Source: Marilutibacter maris
GTDB taxonomy: Bacteria; Pseudomonadota; Gammaproteobacteria; Xanthomonadales; Xanthomonadaceae
Direction of reading: 5' to 3'
NCBI RefSeq assembly: GCF_006546735.2
Contig: NZ_VICD02000007.1
Span: 1-64,000 of the forward strand
DNA length: 64,000 bases
Made by a program: the position numbers and the translations under genes. Each line of letters opens with the position of its first letter. The stretch's first letter is position 1. Below the pieces are notes generated by a model. The model saw only the letters and a list, made by a program, of their open reading frames with translations. It had not been told where the DNA came from and ran no database searches. This document shows, one piece after another, positions 33,139-47,014 of the stretch.

Positions 33139-33909
33139 ATGCAACCGAAGACTCGCAAGCGTGTTTGGCTGATCGGAGTTCCCCTGGTTGCCGCAGTGGG
33201 CGCGGCGGGCTTTATCTGGGGCGGCGTATACAACGTCGCCGCGGATGACATGCACACCAGGCCCGTGCACTTTGTGCTCGAGACCGCACGCGAGCGCTCC
33301 ATCCTAGCGCGTGCGGGAAGGTTGGACGTCCCGCCGGGCCTGGACGATCCAGCGAGAATCGTGCAGGGCGCGGGCAACTACGCAGCGATGTGCGCCGGGT
33401 GCCACCTGGCTCCATCGATGGCCGAAACAGAGATGAGCCAAGGCCTGTATCCAGCCCCGCCCAACCTCAGCCAGTACGGGGTCGATGCGCCAAAAGCGTT
33501 CTGGGTGATCAAGCACGGGATCAAAGCAAGCGGCATGCCCGCCTGGGGCAAGAACATGGAGGACGAGTACATATGGAACATGGCCGCGTTCCTGCAGGTG
33601 CTGCCCACGCTCGACGCGGCTGCATACAGGGAACTGGTCGACAGCAGCGAAGGCCACGCGCATGGCGGCGGCGAGACACACGACGACGACCATGGCGAGG
33701 CGGCGACGGAGGATCACCCTGCCCAGCCCACAGCTGGGAGCGACGCGATGCCGCACGCGCAGTCGCCGGGTATGGACGATGACCACGGAACGCGTGTCAC
33801 CGACACAGAAGTCCGCGCGGTAGAGCATCGCCATGCCGACGGCAAAGTGCAGTCTCCACCTTCACCCCGTATGACCGAGGCCGAAGACGGCCCTGCGCAC
33901 ACTCACTGA
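33139..33909 (+). CDS. copM: CopM: membrane-anchored c-type cytochrome of cop operon, 256 aa
   Basis: An N-terminal membrane helix (VWLIGVPLVAAVGAAGFIWGG) anchors a periplasmic cytochrome c domain: AAMCAGCHLAPSM gives the CxxCH haem site near residue 91, and SGMPAWGKNMEDEYIWNMAA holds the likely Met axial ligand. The tail from about 170 is His/Asp-rich (GHAHGGGETHDDDHGE) and may bind copper. copM follows copB in the copLABMGCDF operon of Stenotrophomonas and Xanthomonas, and its name here rests on that position plus the cytochrome motif. It may pass electrons to or from CopA. Confidence 0.82.
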   Translation: MQPKTRKRVWLIGVPLVAAVGAAGFIWGGVYNVAADDMHTRPVHFVLETARERSILARAGRLDVPPGLDDPARIVQGAGNYAAMCAGCHLAPSMAETEMSQGLYPAPPNLSQYGVDAPKAFWVIKHGIKASGMPAWGKNMEDEYIWNMAAFLQVLPTLDAAAYRELVDSSEGHAHGGGETHDDDHGEAATEDHPAQPTAGSDAMPHAQSPGMDDDHGTRVTDTEVRAVEHRHADGKVQSPPSPRMTEAEDGPAHTH

Positions 33910-33926
33910 AAACCTGGAGTTAGACA

Positions 33927-34436
33927 ATGAATGCAACAGCAATTTCGTCTGGCCTCGCGCTGATGCTCGCAATGGTGTCGCCCGCAATGGCGCAGACGGC
34001 ACAGTCGCATACACATCACCCCGCCGCTGCGGCAGCGGCGGACGTAGACGTGCCGGCCGCCGCGGAGGCCGCCGTCGACGTGGCGGAGCGGTTCAACACC
34101 GCCCTGTCCAACGGCGACCTGGCCACGGTCGGATCCCTGCTCGCTGCCGACGTCCTCATCCTCGAGTCCGGGGGGGCCGAGCGCAGCCGCGAGGAATATC
34201 TGGGCCATCACGCCGTCAGCGATGCGGCGTTCCTCAAGGGCGCCCATCGCCAGTTGCTCCGTCAACGCGCACGGGTCGCAGGCGAGTTCGCGTGGGTCGG
34301 CACCGAAAGCGAGCTGCACGCCCAGAAGGACGGCAAGCCGCTGACCGTCCAGAGCACCGAGACGATGGTGCTGAAGCAGACCGCCGATGGCTGGCGGATC
34401 GTCCACATCCACTGGTCCTCGCGGACCAAGCGCTGA
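33927..34436 (+). CDS. exported NTF2-like (DUF4440/SnoaL fold) protein, 169 aa
   Basis: Signal peptide MNATAISSGLALMLAMVSPAMA, a His/Ala linker (SHTHHPAAAAAAD), then an NTF2-like cone fold: AVDVAERFNTALSNGDLATV, GSLLAADVLILESGGAERSR, GEFAWVGTESELHAQKDGK, and ETMVLKQTADGWRIVHIHWS at the end. No catalytic residues stand out; the fold may bind a small ligand or metal. It is inserted between copM and copG, 17 nt after the former and 14 nt before the latter, clearly in the same transcript. Confidence 0.82.
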   Translation: MNATAISSGLALMLAMVSPAMAQTAQSHTHHPAAAAAADVDVPAAAEAAVDVAERFNTALSNGDLATVGSLLAADVLILESGGAERSREEYLGHHAVSDAAFLKGAHRQLLRQRARVAGEFAWVGTESELHAQKDGKPLTVQSTETMVLKQTADGWRIVHIHWSSRTKR

Positions 34437-34450
34437 GCGGAGAACCAGAA

Positions 34451-34975
34451 ATGAAAACCTGCAGATTGAACCGACTGGCGTGGGCGGCTTTTGCGGTCGC
34501 CGGCCTGGGTGCCTGCACCCAGGCGGCTACACCCGCGCAATCCACCATCGCGCCCACAGCGCAGGTCGCCCCGAAAACGGCCGACGCGACTCCCGCTACC
34601 CTGCCACGCATGACGGTCCACAAGACCCCGACCTGCGGGTGCTGCGGTAGCTGGATCGACCACGTGAAAAAGGCGGGCTTCGCCGTGGATGTGCATGACA
34701 TGGATGACCTGGGGCCGGTCAAGGAGCGCCTGGGTGTCCCCTATGCAAAGGGCTCCTGCCACACGGCCGAGGTCGGCGGATACGTCATCGAAGGCCATGT
34801 CCCGGCCGAGGACATCAAGCGCCTCCTCGAAGAAAAGCCGGACGCACGCGGCCTGGTCCTGCCCGGAATGCCGCTCGGTTCGCCGGGCATGGAGGTCCCG
34901 GAAGGACGCCAGCAGCCGTATACGGTCGAGCTGGTCCATCACGACGGAACCACCGAACCCTTCGCACAGCATTGA
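34451..34975 (+). CDS. copG: CopG: DUF411 thioredoxin-like copper protein, 174 aa
   Basis: Lipoprotein-like leader (WAAFAVAGLGACTQ). The domain shows VHKTPTCGCCGSWIDHVKKA with the CxCC copper site at residues about 60-63 and KGSCHTAEVGGYVIEGHVPA near 98, carrying the fourth Cys and a His. DUF411/CopG proteins have a thioredoxin-like fold with a tri- or tetranuclear copper cluster and probably interconvert Cu(I) and Cu(II) in the periplasm. The ATG at 34451 places the leader correctly. Confidence 0.88.
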   Translation: MKTCRLNRLAWAAFAVAGLGACTQAATPAQSTIAPTAQVAPKTADATPATLPRMTVHKTPTCGCCGSWIDHVKKAGFAVDVHDMDDLGPVKERLGVPYAKGSCHTAEVGGYVIEGHVPAEDIKRLLEEKPDARGLVLPGMPLGSPGMEVPEGRQQPYTVELVHHDGTTEPFAQH

Positions 34976-35045
34976 TCCGCAAGAGCAACAGGGGGCGGTG
35001 TTGCGGGCGCGCCGATTCTCGTCCGCGATGAAGCAGGAGATCCAC

Positions 35046-35396
35046 ATGACTCACCATTCCGAAGACCACCGGTCTCAGGCCATGAACGAGTGCATCGACA
35101 ACTGCACGCAATGCCACGCGATCTGCCTGGAGACCATCAACTATTGCCTGGGCAAAGGCGGTGCCCACGCAGCACCGGAGCACATCGCCCTGCTGGCGAC
35201 GTGTGCCGATATCTGCGCCACCAGCGCCGACGCGACGCTGCGTGGCGCCAGCGTTCACTCCGTCGTTTGCGGTGCCTGCGCGGAGATCTGCCGCCAGTGT
35301 GCCGATGCATGCGATGCCATGAACGACCCCGAGATGACGCGCTGCGCCGATGCCTGTCGCCGCTGCGCGGAAAGCTGTAGTGCCATGGCAGCCTGA
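35046..35396 (+). CDS. Csp-type four-helix-bundle copper storage protein, 116 aa
   Basis: A small protein with 16 cysteines arranged CxxxC and CxxC along helices: ECIDNCTQCHAIC, YC, TCADICA, VCGACAEICRQCADAC and RCADACRRCAESC. This is the four-helix bundle of copper storage proteins (Csp/DUF326), whose core is lined with Cys that bind many Cu(I). No signal peptide (MTHHSEDHRSQAMN), so a cytosolic store like Csp3 is likely. GGAG precedes the ATG at 35046; an in-frame ATG at 35028 is less likely. A hairpin follows its stop. Confidence 0.88.
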   Translation: MTHHSEDHRSQAMNECIDNCTQCHAICLETINYCLGKGGAHAAPEHIALLATCADICATSADATLRGASVHSVVCGACAEICRQCADACDAMNDPEMTRCADACRRCAESCSAMAA

Positions 35397-35404
35397 TGCG
35401 TCGG

Positions 35405-35430
35405 GGATCCCGCCGTAACCAGCGGGATCC
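35405..35430 (+). terminator. hairpin after the Csp gene
   Basis: GGATCCCGC and GCGGGATCC form a perfect 9-bp stem around an 8-nt loop, 8 nt past the stop. No T-run follows; it may attenuate or stabilise the upstream mRNA rather than terminate. Confidence 0.5.
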
Positions 35431-35567
35431 TCACTTCGCGAAACCACAAGCATCAAGAGTCGACGAACCGTCGTTTCACTGACAAGCAGGCAGCCAACGC
35501 TGTCGGGTCCACCACTGCACGGCCCCAGGAACGGGACCTTGCATCACACTCGCAAAGAGGACAATCC

Positions 35568-35951
35568 ATGAAGTCGTCAAACCTTTCCCAATCCTTCGCG
35601 CTCGTCCTGGCGATCGCTGCAGGGCAGTTCTCGCTGCAGATCGCGCATGCCCACGCTGCGCTGCAGCAGTCCACACCGGCGGCAGATGCGGTGGTGGCCT
35701 CTCCAGGCCAGATCGATCTCGTGTTCAACGAAACACTGATTCCGCGGGCGTCGCGTCTCAAGTTGCTCATGAAGCACGGCAGCTCCGCCATGCCGATCGA
35801 GAACTTCACCACCGAGATCGTCAACAACGGAAAGACCCTGCGCGCCAGGTTGACTGGTCCGCTTGCTCCGGGCGTCTACACCGTGGAGTACCGCGCGGTC
35901 GGTGGTGACAACCACCCCATGCCGGGCAGCTTCAGCTTCACGGTGCGCTGA
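35568..35951 (+). CDS. copC: periplasmic copper-binding protein CopC, 127 aa
   Basis: Signal peptide ends at QIAHA, so the mature protein would begin with His (HAALQQSTPAADA), the first ligand of the Cu(II) site ('copper brace'). The other ligands are visible in GGDNHPMPG near the C-terminus (Asp and His). The domain is a small beta-sandwich (PGQIDLVFNETLIPRASRLK, GVYTVEYRAVGGDNHPMPG). CopC carries copper to CopD. 172 nt separate it from the Csp gene, and copD follows after 10 nt. Confidence 0.95.
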   Translation: MKSSNLSQSFALVLAIAAGQFSLQIAHAHAALQQSTPAADAVVASPGQIDLVFNETLIPRASRLKLLMKHGSSAMPIENFTTEIVNNGKTLRARLTGPLAPGVYTVEYRAVGGDNHPMPGSFSFTVR

Positions 35952-35961
35952 GGAGTCGCGA

Positions 35962-36891
35962 ATGTTCGACCTGTCGGCTTATGCACTGAGATTCCTCGAA
36001 TATCTGGTTCTCATGGTTCTTTTCGGGGTTCCACTGTTCGGTTGGTACGGTTCGCGTCGACCGGCACTCGCCGACGCCCTGGCCGGGTGGCCATTCATGG
36101 GCGTTCTGTTGGTGAGTGCCGCCGTCGGGCTCGTGCTGACCGGGGCCGATGTCGTCTTCAAGACCGCGGGCATCATGGGAATGCCGATTGCCGACGTTGA
36201 TCGCGAATCGCTCGGCTGGTATCTGTTTGATACGTCCGCAGGCCGCGCAGCCATGGCGAGAGGCGCGCTGCTGATCGCCATGGTGCTTGTACTCGGATGG
36301 CATCGTCGTCGCGGGAAGGTGGAGGCCGCCTTCCCGTTCGCGGCGACGCTGGCGGGCGGCGCCCTCGCCTCGCTGGCATGGAACGGCCACGCCGCCGCTG
36401 GCGAGGGCGTGGCAGGCGCGGTCCGGCTCTCTGCGGGCCTCGTCCATCTTCTCGCTGCAGGCGGCTGGATCGCAGCGGTCCTGATGTTCCTGGGAATGCT
36501 CCTGCGCGGCAAGGGCGCTGCGGGCAACGGGCGTCTGCGATCAACGCATGACTTCCTGCGTGGATTCTCGACGCTTGGAACGATTTTCGTTGCTGCGCTC
36601 ATTGTGTCCGGCATCGCGCATTACGGTGATCTCACCGCGTGGTCATTGTCGACGCTGGTCCAGAGCACCTACGGAAACCTGTTGCTGTTCAAACTTGCCC
36701 TGTTCGGCGGAATGCTGGGCCTGGGAGCAATGCACCGATGGACGCTGGTGCCGCGCCTTGAACGGGCGCTGGCCGGCGGAGATCCCTCGCAGGAGGTGCG
36801 AGCCTTGCGGCAGAGCGTTGCGGCCGAGGCTGCGCTGGCGATCCTGATCCTCATTGTCGTTTCAGTGCTCGGGACGCTCAGCCCCGCTTGA
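35962..36891 (+). CDS. copD: copper resistance membrane protein CopD, 309 aa
   Basis: A polytopic inner-membrane protein with about eight helices, starting MFDLSAYALRFLEYLVLMVL. Family features are LFDTSAGRAAMARGALL near 95, ASLAWNGHAAAGEGVAGAVR at about 140-160, and the SAGLVHLLAAGGWIAAVLMF segment with a membrane His, then RGFSTLGTIFVAALIVSGIA. CopD is thought to take copper from CopC across the inner membrane. A start in another frame at 35863 would lie inside copC; 35962 has GAG upstream and is right for the family. Confidence 0.92.
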   Translation: MFDLSAYALRFLEYLVLMVLFGVPLFGWYGSRRPALADALAGWPFMGVLLVSAAVGLVLTGADVVFKTAGIMGMPIADVDRESLGWYLFDTSAGRAAMARGALLIAMVLVLGWHRRRGKVEAAFPFAATLAGGALASLAWNGHAAAGEGVAGAVRLSAGLVHLLAAGGWIAAVLMFLGMLLRGKGAAGNGRLRSTHDFLRGFSTLGTIFVAALIVSGIAHYGDLTAWSLSTLVQSTYGNLLLFKLALFGGMLGLGAMHRWTLVPRLERALAGGDPSQEVRALRQSVAAEAALAILILIVVSVLGTLSPA

Positions 36892-37067
36892 CCATACCTT
36901 TCAACGACACACACGCTGGCAGGCCTAACTGGTGCCGCCTGTACGTCTCCGACGCACCCGAGAACCAGGTGCGACCGCACACGTTGCCGTAACTGTCGCG
37001 GTGCAACGCTTTCCAGGATGGTTGACGTCGGGTGGGACACTGTTCCGGAAACACTAGGAGAAGCAAC

Positions 37068-37559
37068 ATGGCACACGCTGTTCAAGGGACAGATCACAAG
37101 CACGCCGAGGGCAGCGGGCGTCCCTATCTGCTGTTCTGGATCAACATGGTGCTCGGTCTCGCGGTGATGTACATCGTCATGTTTTCGATGATCGATGGTG
37201 TCCGCGACTTCCGGAACAACCTGAACATGTTCTACATGGCACTGACCATGTGGGCTCCGATGGGGATCTTCATGCTCGCCACAATGCCTGGCATGTTCCC
37301 CAAGAAGGGCCTGAACATGGCGCTTTACGCAATCTTCGCCGCAGTGACGCTCGGCTCGTTCGGCGCCACGCGCGCGCAGGTGCTTGTAGATGACCGTCAG
37401 TTCATCGACTCGATGATCCCCCATCACTCAGGTGCGATCCTCATGTGCCGGGAAGCCAGACTGCGTGACGCCGAACTGCTCGCGCTGTGTGACGACATCA
37501 CCAAAGCGCAGCGCTCCGAGATCGACCAGATGGAGAGCATCAGATCCCGTCTCGACTAG
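37068..37559 (+). CDS. membrane protein with DUF305-like domain, 163 aa
   Basis: Three hydrophobic segments (about residues 22-42, 55-75 and 83-100) are followed by a short DUF305/ferritin-like part: FIDSMIPHHSGAILMCREAR and LLALCDDITKAQRSEIDQME. HH and Cys/Met suggest copper binding. AGGAG lies 8 nt before the ATG. A 176-nt gap from copD suggests its own promoter, though none is clear. Such membrane DUF305 proteins are frequent in copper and silver islands of proteobacteria. Function is inferred. Confidence 0.82.
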   Translation: MAHAVQGTDHKHAEGSGRPYLLFWINMVLGLAVMYIVMFSMIDGVRDFRNNLNMFYMALTMWAPMGIFMLATMPGMFPKKGLNMALYAIFAAVTLGSFGATRAQVLVDDRQFIDSMIPHHSGAILMCREARLRDAELLALCDDITKAQRSEIDQMESIRSRLD

Positions 37560-37870
37560 GCCGAGGATCTGCCTCCATCTGCTGCCCGGTGTCCGAGAAA
37601 AATGCCGCCCGGCCTCGCTCCAGAACTCGCCAAACTCCGGCGCCGAGACCGGCAGCCGCATGATGGCACTCGACAATGTGCCGCCGGCGCTGTCCAACTT
37701 CGAAACGCGCGGTCCATGACGTTGATCACCGGAGCCGGTTTCGGTCGACCGATCGTCTTACAGACAGCGGTCCAGAGGCCAGCGAGCTGATTCAACAGCC
37801 GCAATCGCCATCCGCACGATGGCAGTGCATGAGCTGGCTGCGCGGTAGCGACCTGCCGAGCTGCCGGGCC

Positions 37871-37901
37871 TTGACCTTGCCATCGTGGGAATCTTTAAGC
37901 T
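37871..37901 (+). promoter_or_regulatory. CueR/MerR-type promoter upstream of copF
   Basis: -35 TTGACC (37871-37876) and -10 TAAGCT (37896-37901) with a 19-nt spacer, the over-long spacing of MerR-family-activated promoters. CTTGACCTTGCCA is shared with the site before copZ; CCTTGCC is a typical CueR half-site. The copF ATG lies 32 nt after the -10. The rest of 37560-37933 shows no gene. Confidence 0.72.
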
Positions 37902-37933
37902 GGGCTTCCCGCGCATATTCCAGGGATAGTTCC

Positions 37934-40507
<2,574 letters not shown>

Positions 40508-40553
40508 TCCCGGGGCGAAGCACCAATCACCCTTGGCTGACCAGGAGAAAAGA

Positions 40554-41051
40554 ATGATGAATATCGGTGAAGCAGCCAGGTTTTCCGGCGTCTCGGCAAA
40601 GATGATTCGCTACTACGAACAGATTGGCTTGATCCCGAAAGCTGTTCGTTCCGATGCTGGCTACCGACATTACAGCTCGCCTGACGCCCACAGCCTTCGC
40701 TTCATACGTCGCGCACGCGACCTTGGCTTTTCGGTCGAACAGATCTCGGAACTGCTGGTCCTGTGGCGCGACCGTGACCGCGCGAGCGCCGACGTGAAGG
40801 CGATGGCGATTACCCATGCCGCCGGACTGAAGGCGAAGATCGGCGAACTACAGGCGATGGTGCAAACGCTCGAACATCTGGCCGATCACTGCCACGGCGA
40901 TGATCGGCCGGACTGCCCGATCCTTGCGGATCTGGCTGAGCCAACCGCCGCGGTGGACTCGCGTCCGCAGACTCCACACAGGACGCCTCTGTTCGGAGTC
41001 GACACGCCCGCCTCGTCACGCAACCGCCGCGTCGAGATTGCGCATTCGTGA
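40554..41051 (+). CDS. CueR-like MerR-family copper regulator, 165 aa
   Basis: N-terminal winged helix: MMNIGEAARFSGVSAKMIRY, YYEQIGLIPKAVRSDAGYRH, then FIRRARDLGFSVEQISELL and a dimerisation helix. The metal loop HCHGDDRPDCPIL near 117-129 has two Cys eight residues apart, as in CueR/HmrR, which sense Cu(I), Ag(I) or Au(I). The tail of about 35 residues is extra. It probably activates the two 19-bp-spacer promoters at 37871 and 41134. It follows copF by 46 nt, with AGGAG upstream of the first ATG. Confidence 0.9.
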   Translation: MMNIGEAARFSGVSAKMIRYYEQIGLIPKAVRSDAGYRHYSSPDAHSLRFIRRARDLGFSVEQISELLVLWRDRDRASADVKAMAITHAAGLKAKIGELQAMVQTLEHLADHCHGDDRPDCPILADLAEPTAAVDSRPQTPHRTPLFGVDTPASSRNRRVEIAHS

Positions 41052-41133
41052 TCGAATGTACGGTCGCAGGAGAGATCACGGCATCGTTGCCAGCCCGCCG
41101 CGAACAGCGTGCAAGCATTTCATTGACAACCGC

Positions 41134-41164
41134 TTGACCTTGCCACGCTGTCAAACCCGATACT
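41134..41164 (+). promoter_or_regulatory. CueR/MerR-type promoter upstream of copZ
   Basis: -35 TTGACC (41134-41139), 19-nt spacer, -10 GATACT (41159-41164), with TTGAC/GTCAA dyad arms at 41134-41138 and 41150-41154. Shares CTTGACCTTGCCA with the copF promoter; the copZ ATG lies 30 nt after the -10. Confidence 0.72.
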
Positions 41165-41194
41165 GACCAGACACCCGGCAACCAGGAGATCGCG

Positions 41195-41395
41195 ATGCTT
41201 CACTTCCACATCCCAAACATGACCTGCGGCGGCTGTGCCAAGTCCGTCACCAAGGCGCTGCTGAGCGTCGACCCGCAAGCCCGCATCGAAACCGATCCGC
41301 CGACGCGCGAGGTGAGGGTCGATAGCGGCATGGACGAGGGCGCGTTCCTCTCAGCGCTTGGCGAGGCTGGGTACGCGGCCAGGCGACCAGCCTGA
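41195..41395 (+). CDS. copZ: CopZ-like copper chaperone (HMA domain), 66 aa
   Basis: A single heavy-metal-associated domain: MLHFHIPNMTCGGCAKSVTK with the MTCxxC copper site at 9-14 and a ferredoxin-like beta-alpha-beta layout ending FLSALGEAGYAARRP. It shuttles Cu(I) in the cytosol to the ATPases or the CueR-like regulator. AGGAG precedes the ATG. It has its own CueR-type promoter. Confidence 0.92.
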   Translation: MLHFHIPNMTCGGCAKSVTKALLSVDPQARIETDPPTREVRVDSGMDEGAFLSALGEAGYAARRPA

Positions 41396-41488
41396 AGCGA
41401 TGCCCGACTGAACTCATGGCTGCAGGTGGTGCGTCGGCACCAGCAAATGCACCCCTGGTCGGGCCGGACACTGCCATTCGCGTTTCCT

Positions 41489-42530
41489 TCAAAGCCAGCG
41501 GCGTGCCCACCAGCCGATCAGCTGGGTAAACGGCGAGTGCCATGGCCTGCGCCGCGGCCAGTCTTCAGTGACTTCGGCGGCGTCGCCCAGATCCAGCACG
41601 AACTGCCCGGCGAGCTGCCCGTTCAGCGCCGGGCCGTGTTCGAACAGATTGAGCTCATCGTTGACGAAGAAGCTGCGGTAATCGAAGTTCGCCGTACCCA
41701 CCGTGGCCCAGTCGTCATCCACCAGGACTGTCTTGGCATGGAGGACGCGGGGCTGGTACTCCCAGATCCGTACGCCCGCCGCCCGCAGGCTGCCATAGGC
41801 TGCGCGCGCGGCCCACTGGGTGATGACGACGTCGCTCTTGCCCGGCACCAGCAGGCGCACATCCAGGCCTCGCCTGGCCGCATCGCGCAGCGCCGCCTGG
41901 CTGCTTCGGTCCGGGACGAAGTAGGGCGTGGTCAGCCAGATCCGGCGACGCGCGGCGCGGAACGCATCGGTGAATTCGCAGTGCAGGACGTGCCGGCAGC
42001 GGCCGTTGCTGTTGGGTACCAGCTGCCGGCCGGAGTGCGTGGCGGGTGGCCACGGCGCACGCGGGAAGGCATCGAAGTGGCGGATGGCATCCTGCACGAG
42101 TTCACCCTGGAACCGCAGGTGGGTGTCGCGCCACCTGCCGGGGCCGATGGCGGCGGCCGAACTGTCCCGATGGATGTTGAACCCGCCCAGATAGGCGGCC
42201 GTGTCGTCCACGACCACCAGTTTGCGGTGGTTGCGCCGATGGAACGCCCACGGCCGCCTCCACGACCAGGGACGGCTCCAGTGCAATTGGACCCCGGCCG
42301 AGCGCAACGCCGCCAGCCGCGCACTGGAAAGCATGCCCCAGGAGCCGACGGGGTCGATGCGCAATCGGACCAGGACCCCGCGCGCAGCGGCACTGGCCAG
42401 GAGATCGAGGATCGGTTCTCCGGCCTCATCGTCCGCGAAGATGTAGGACTCCAGACGGATGGTGGAACCGGCCGCCGCGATGTCTTCGCGGAGATCGGCG
42501 TAGAGCGCGTCGCCCTCAATATAATGTCGC

Positions 42531-42532
<2 letters not shown>
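41489..42532 (-). CDS. phospholipase D family protein, cardiolipin synthase ClsB-like, 347 aa
   Basis: Two HKD motifs are visible: [20 protein letters not shown] near 99-118 and [20 protein letters not shown] near 267-286, giving the paired His-Lys-Asp active site of the PLD superfamily. The start, [20 protein letters not shown], and [15 protein letters not shown] are as in cardiolipin synthases of the ClsB type. It would join phosphatidyl groups at the inner membrane. It is the only minus-strand gene within the metal region and faces copZ convergently. Its ATG at 42532 shares a CATG with the longest frame of the divergent ATPase. Confidence 0.88.
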
Positions 42533-45096
<2,564 letters not shown>

Positions 45097-45100
<4 letters not shown>

Positions 45101-45110
45101 TCTGGATCAG
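45097..45110 (+). promoter_or_regulatory. FNR/ANR-like box upstream of the cus operon
   Basis: TTGAT-CTGG-ATCAG matches the TTGAT-N4-ATCAA consensus at 9 of 10 positions. It overlaps the end of the split ATPase gene, 34 nt before the next ATG. TAACCT at 45133-45138 could be a -10. Confidence 0.45.
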
Positions 45111-45144
45111 TTGCATCGGACCGCGAAAGAGGTAACCTCAAGTC

Positions 45145-45564
45145 ATGATCCGCCGTCGCCACCGGAACTGGTTCCAGCGCGCCGCCCTCCTCGCGATGGC
45201 GGCGCTGCTCTGGTCCCAGTTCGCGCTGGCCGGTCATGGCGGTTGCCTGGATCTCCCGGGAGCGACCACCGCAGAGGGGGCTGACGCATACGCCCAACAC
45301 GATCCCAACCATGGCTGTGACGCCGATCTTCCCTCAGCGGACACGGCGCTGTGTGCCGCACATTGCAACGAAGGGGGCATTTCGGCCGACAGTAGTCGCA
45401 TCTCCCCGGTGCCACCGCTCATTGTCAGTGCGTGGCTCTCCTGGTTCGCGGTCGCTCAGACCGCAGACGCCGGTCCCGGAGTTTCGTCTGCCTGGGTAGA
45501 CGCCCCACCCAGGCCCGCCTGGCACCGCCCCACCGCCCATCCAGCGGCTCTCCTGCTGATCTGA
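45145..45564 (+). CDS. exported Cys/His-containing small protein, 139 aa
   Basis: Signal peptide (WFQRAALLAMAALLWSQFALA), then a mature part with GHGGCLDLPG, NHGCDADLP and CAAHCNEGG, four Cys and several His that could bind metal, and a Pro/Trp-rich tail. No known domain is certain; it resembles short Cys-rich proteins (DUF2946-like) that often precede cusC-type genes. It is 127 nt before the cusC gene and should be in the same transcript. Confidence 0.7.
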   Translation: MIRRRHRNWFQRAALLAMAALLWSQFALAGHGGCLDLPGATTAEGADAYAQHDPNHGCDADLPSADTALCAAHCNEGGISADSSRISPVPPLIVSAWLSWFAVAQTADAGPGVSSAWVDAPPRPAWHRPTAHPAALLLI

Positions 45565-45691
45565 TGCCCGAACGCTGACTGCTCCGCACGCCTCTGTGCG
45601 GCGCAGTGCTGTGCGTTCGTGCCGTGCGCGTCACGGCATGTGTTCTGCCTCGTCCGAGCGACCTGCGTCGCGTCGGCCCAAGGACACTGAT

Positions 45692-47014
45692 ATGGCATCC
45701 CTGTTCGACCCGATGCAGGCCAGGCGCCTGCACCCTTACCCGCTGTTCCGCCGTCGGCCACTGCTCCGGCACCTGCTTGCCTGCGTGTTCGCCGGCGGCT
45801 TGTGGACGCTGGCGCTGCCCGCGACCGCCACCGAACCCATCCCGGGGCACAGCCTCGAGTCGATCCGCACCTGGGTTCTGGAACACAACCCCGAGCTGCG
45901 GGCCATGGACTTCGAAACCCAGGCCGCCGAAGCGAGGATCCTTCCCGCAGGTGCCCTGCCCGATCCGATGGCCTCGGTTGGATTCCGCGGCCTCGATCCG
46001 GACAAGCCCTGGCGCACCGCCGGTGCCGAGCGCGAGGTGAACTACGCGCTGCGTCAGCGCTTCCCGCTCTGGGGCAAGCGTGGTCTGGCGCGGACCGCGG
46101 CCAGCCAGGACGCGGTCGCGGTCGGGCTTGACCGCATCACCGCGGCGCGCGACCTGCTGGCAGAGGCTGAAGCGGCGTACGTGCGCTACTGGCATGCCGA
46201 TCAGGCCGTGGCCGTGCTCGACCGCCGCATCGCCCTGCTCCGGCAGGTCGAGGAAATAGCCGGCGTGCGCTACGCCCTGGGTCGCGCGGCGCAGCAGGAT
46301 GCCATCCGCGCCCAGGTCGAGCAGACCAGCCTACAGCGCGAGCGGATCGAACGCCTCGCGACCAAGCAGGAGGCGGCCGCCACCTTGAACGCGGTGCTGG
46401 GACGCCGTTCCGATGCACCGCTGGCGACTCCCGATGAGGCGCCGCGCCTCGTCGTCCACAGCGCCTCGCTCACCGAGGCACTGGATGACGCAAATGCGCA
46501 CCCCGCGGTGCGCTCGCAGCAGGCCCGCGCCGAGGCCGCGCGCACGAACGTGGTACTGCAGCGTCGCAACCGCTTTCCCGACATCACCCTGGGCGTGGGT
46601 GCGATGCAGTACGGCAACGGCATCGAAAGCACCGAGCTGATGCTCGAGGTCGAGATCCCGTTCCAGCAGCGCGCCCGCCGCGAACGCGAGCGCGAGTCGC
46701 GCCTGCTCGAAGACGCAGCGCTTGCCCGCAGGGACGCCACGCTGCGGGCCGTCGAGGAAAGCGGCGCCTCCGCCTGGTCGCAGTGGACCAGCGCACGCGA
46801 GCGCCGCGCGCTGATCGAGAACACGCTGCTGCCGCAGGCCGACGCCACCTGGCAGTCCGCGCTGGCCAGCTACCAGGTCGGCGAAGTCGACTTCGGGACG
46901 CTGCTGGAAGCACTCAATGAATGGCAGGGCGCCGACCTCGCACGGGTCGATGCACTGCGTGACGAACTGTTGGGCGCCGCCGCCGTGCGCGCCATCGAAG
47001 GAGAGATCCGATGA
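45692..47014 (+). CDS. cusC: TolC-family outer-membrane factor CusC/CzcC, 440 aa
   Basis: Signal peptide (LLACVFAGGLWTLALPATA) followed by two outer-membrane efflux protein repeats: SLESIRTWVLEHNPELRAMD, then YALRQRFPLWGKRGLARTAA near 110-130 and a long helix, and in repeat two EALDDANAHPAVRSQQARAE, FPDITLGVGAMQYGNGIEST, and YQVGEVDFGTLLEALNEWQG near the end. It forms the trimeric outer-membrane channel of the RND pump with CusB and CusA. The ATG at 45692 has AAGGAC upstream. ATGA overlap with cusB. Confidence 0.9.
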   Translation: MASLFDPMQARRLHPYPLFRRRPLLRHLLACVFAGGLWTLALPATATEPIPGHSLESIRTWVLEHNPELRAMDFETQAAEARILPAGALPDPMASVGFRGLDPDKPWRTAGAEREVNYALRQRFPLWGKRGLARTAASQDAVAVGLDRITAARDLLAEAEAAYVRYWHADQAVAVLDRRIALLRQVEEIAGVRYALGRAAQQDAIRAQVEQTSLQRERIERLATKQEAAATLNAVLGRRSDAPLATPDEAPRLVVHSASLTEALDDANAHPAVRSQQARAEAARTNVVLQRRNRFPDITLGVGAMQYGNGIESTELMLEVEIPFQQRARRERERESRLLEDAALARRDATLRAVEESGASAWSQWTSARERRALIENTLLPQADATWQSALASYQVGEVDFGTLLEALNEWQGADLARVDALRDELLGAAAVRAIEGEIR

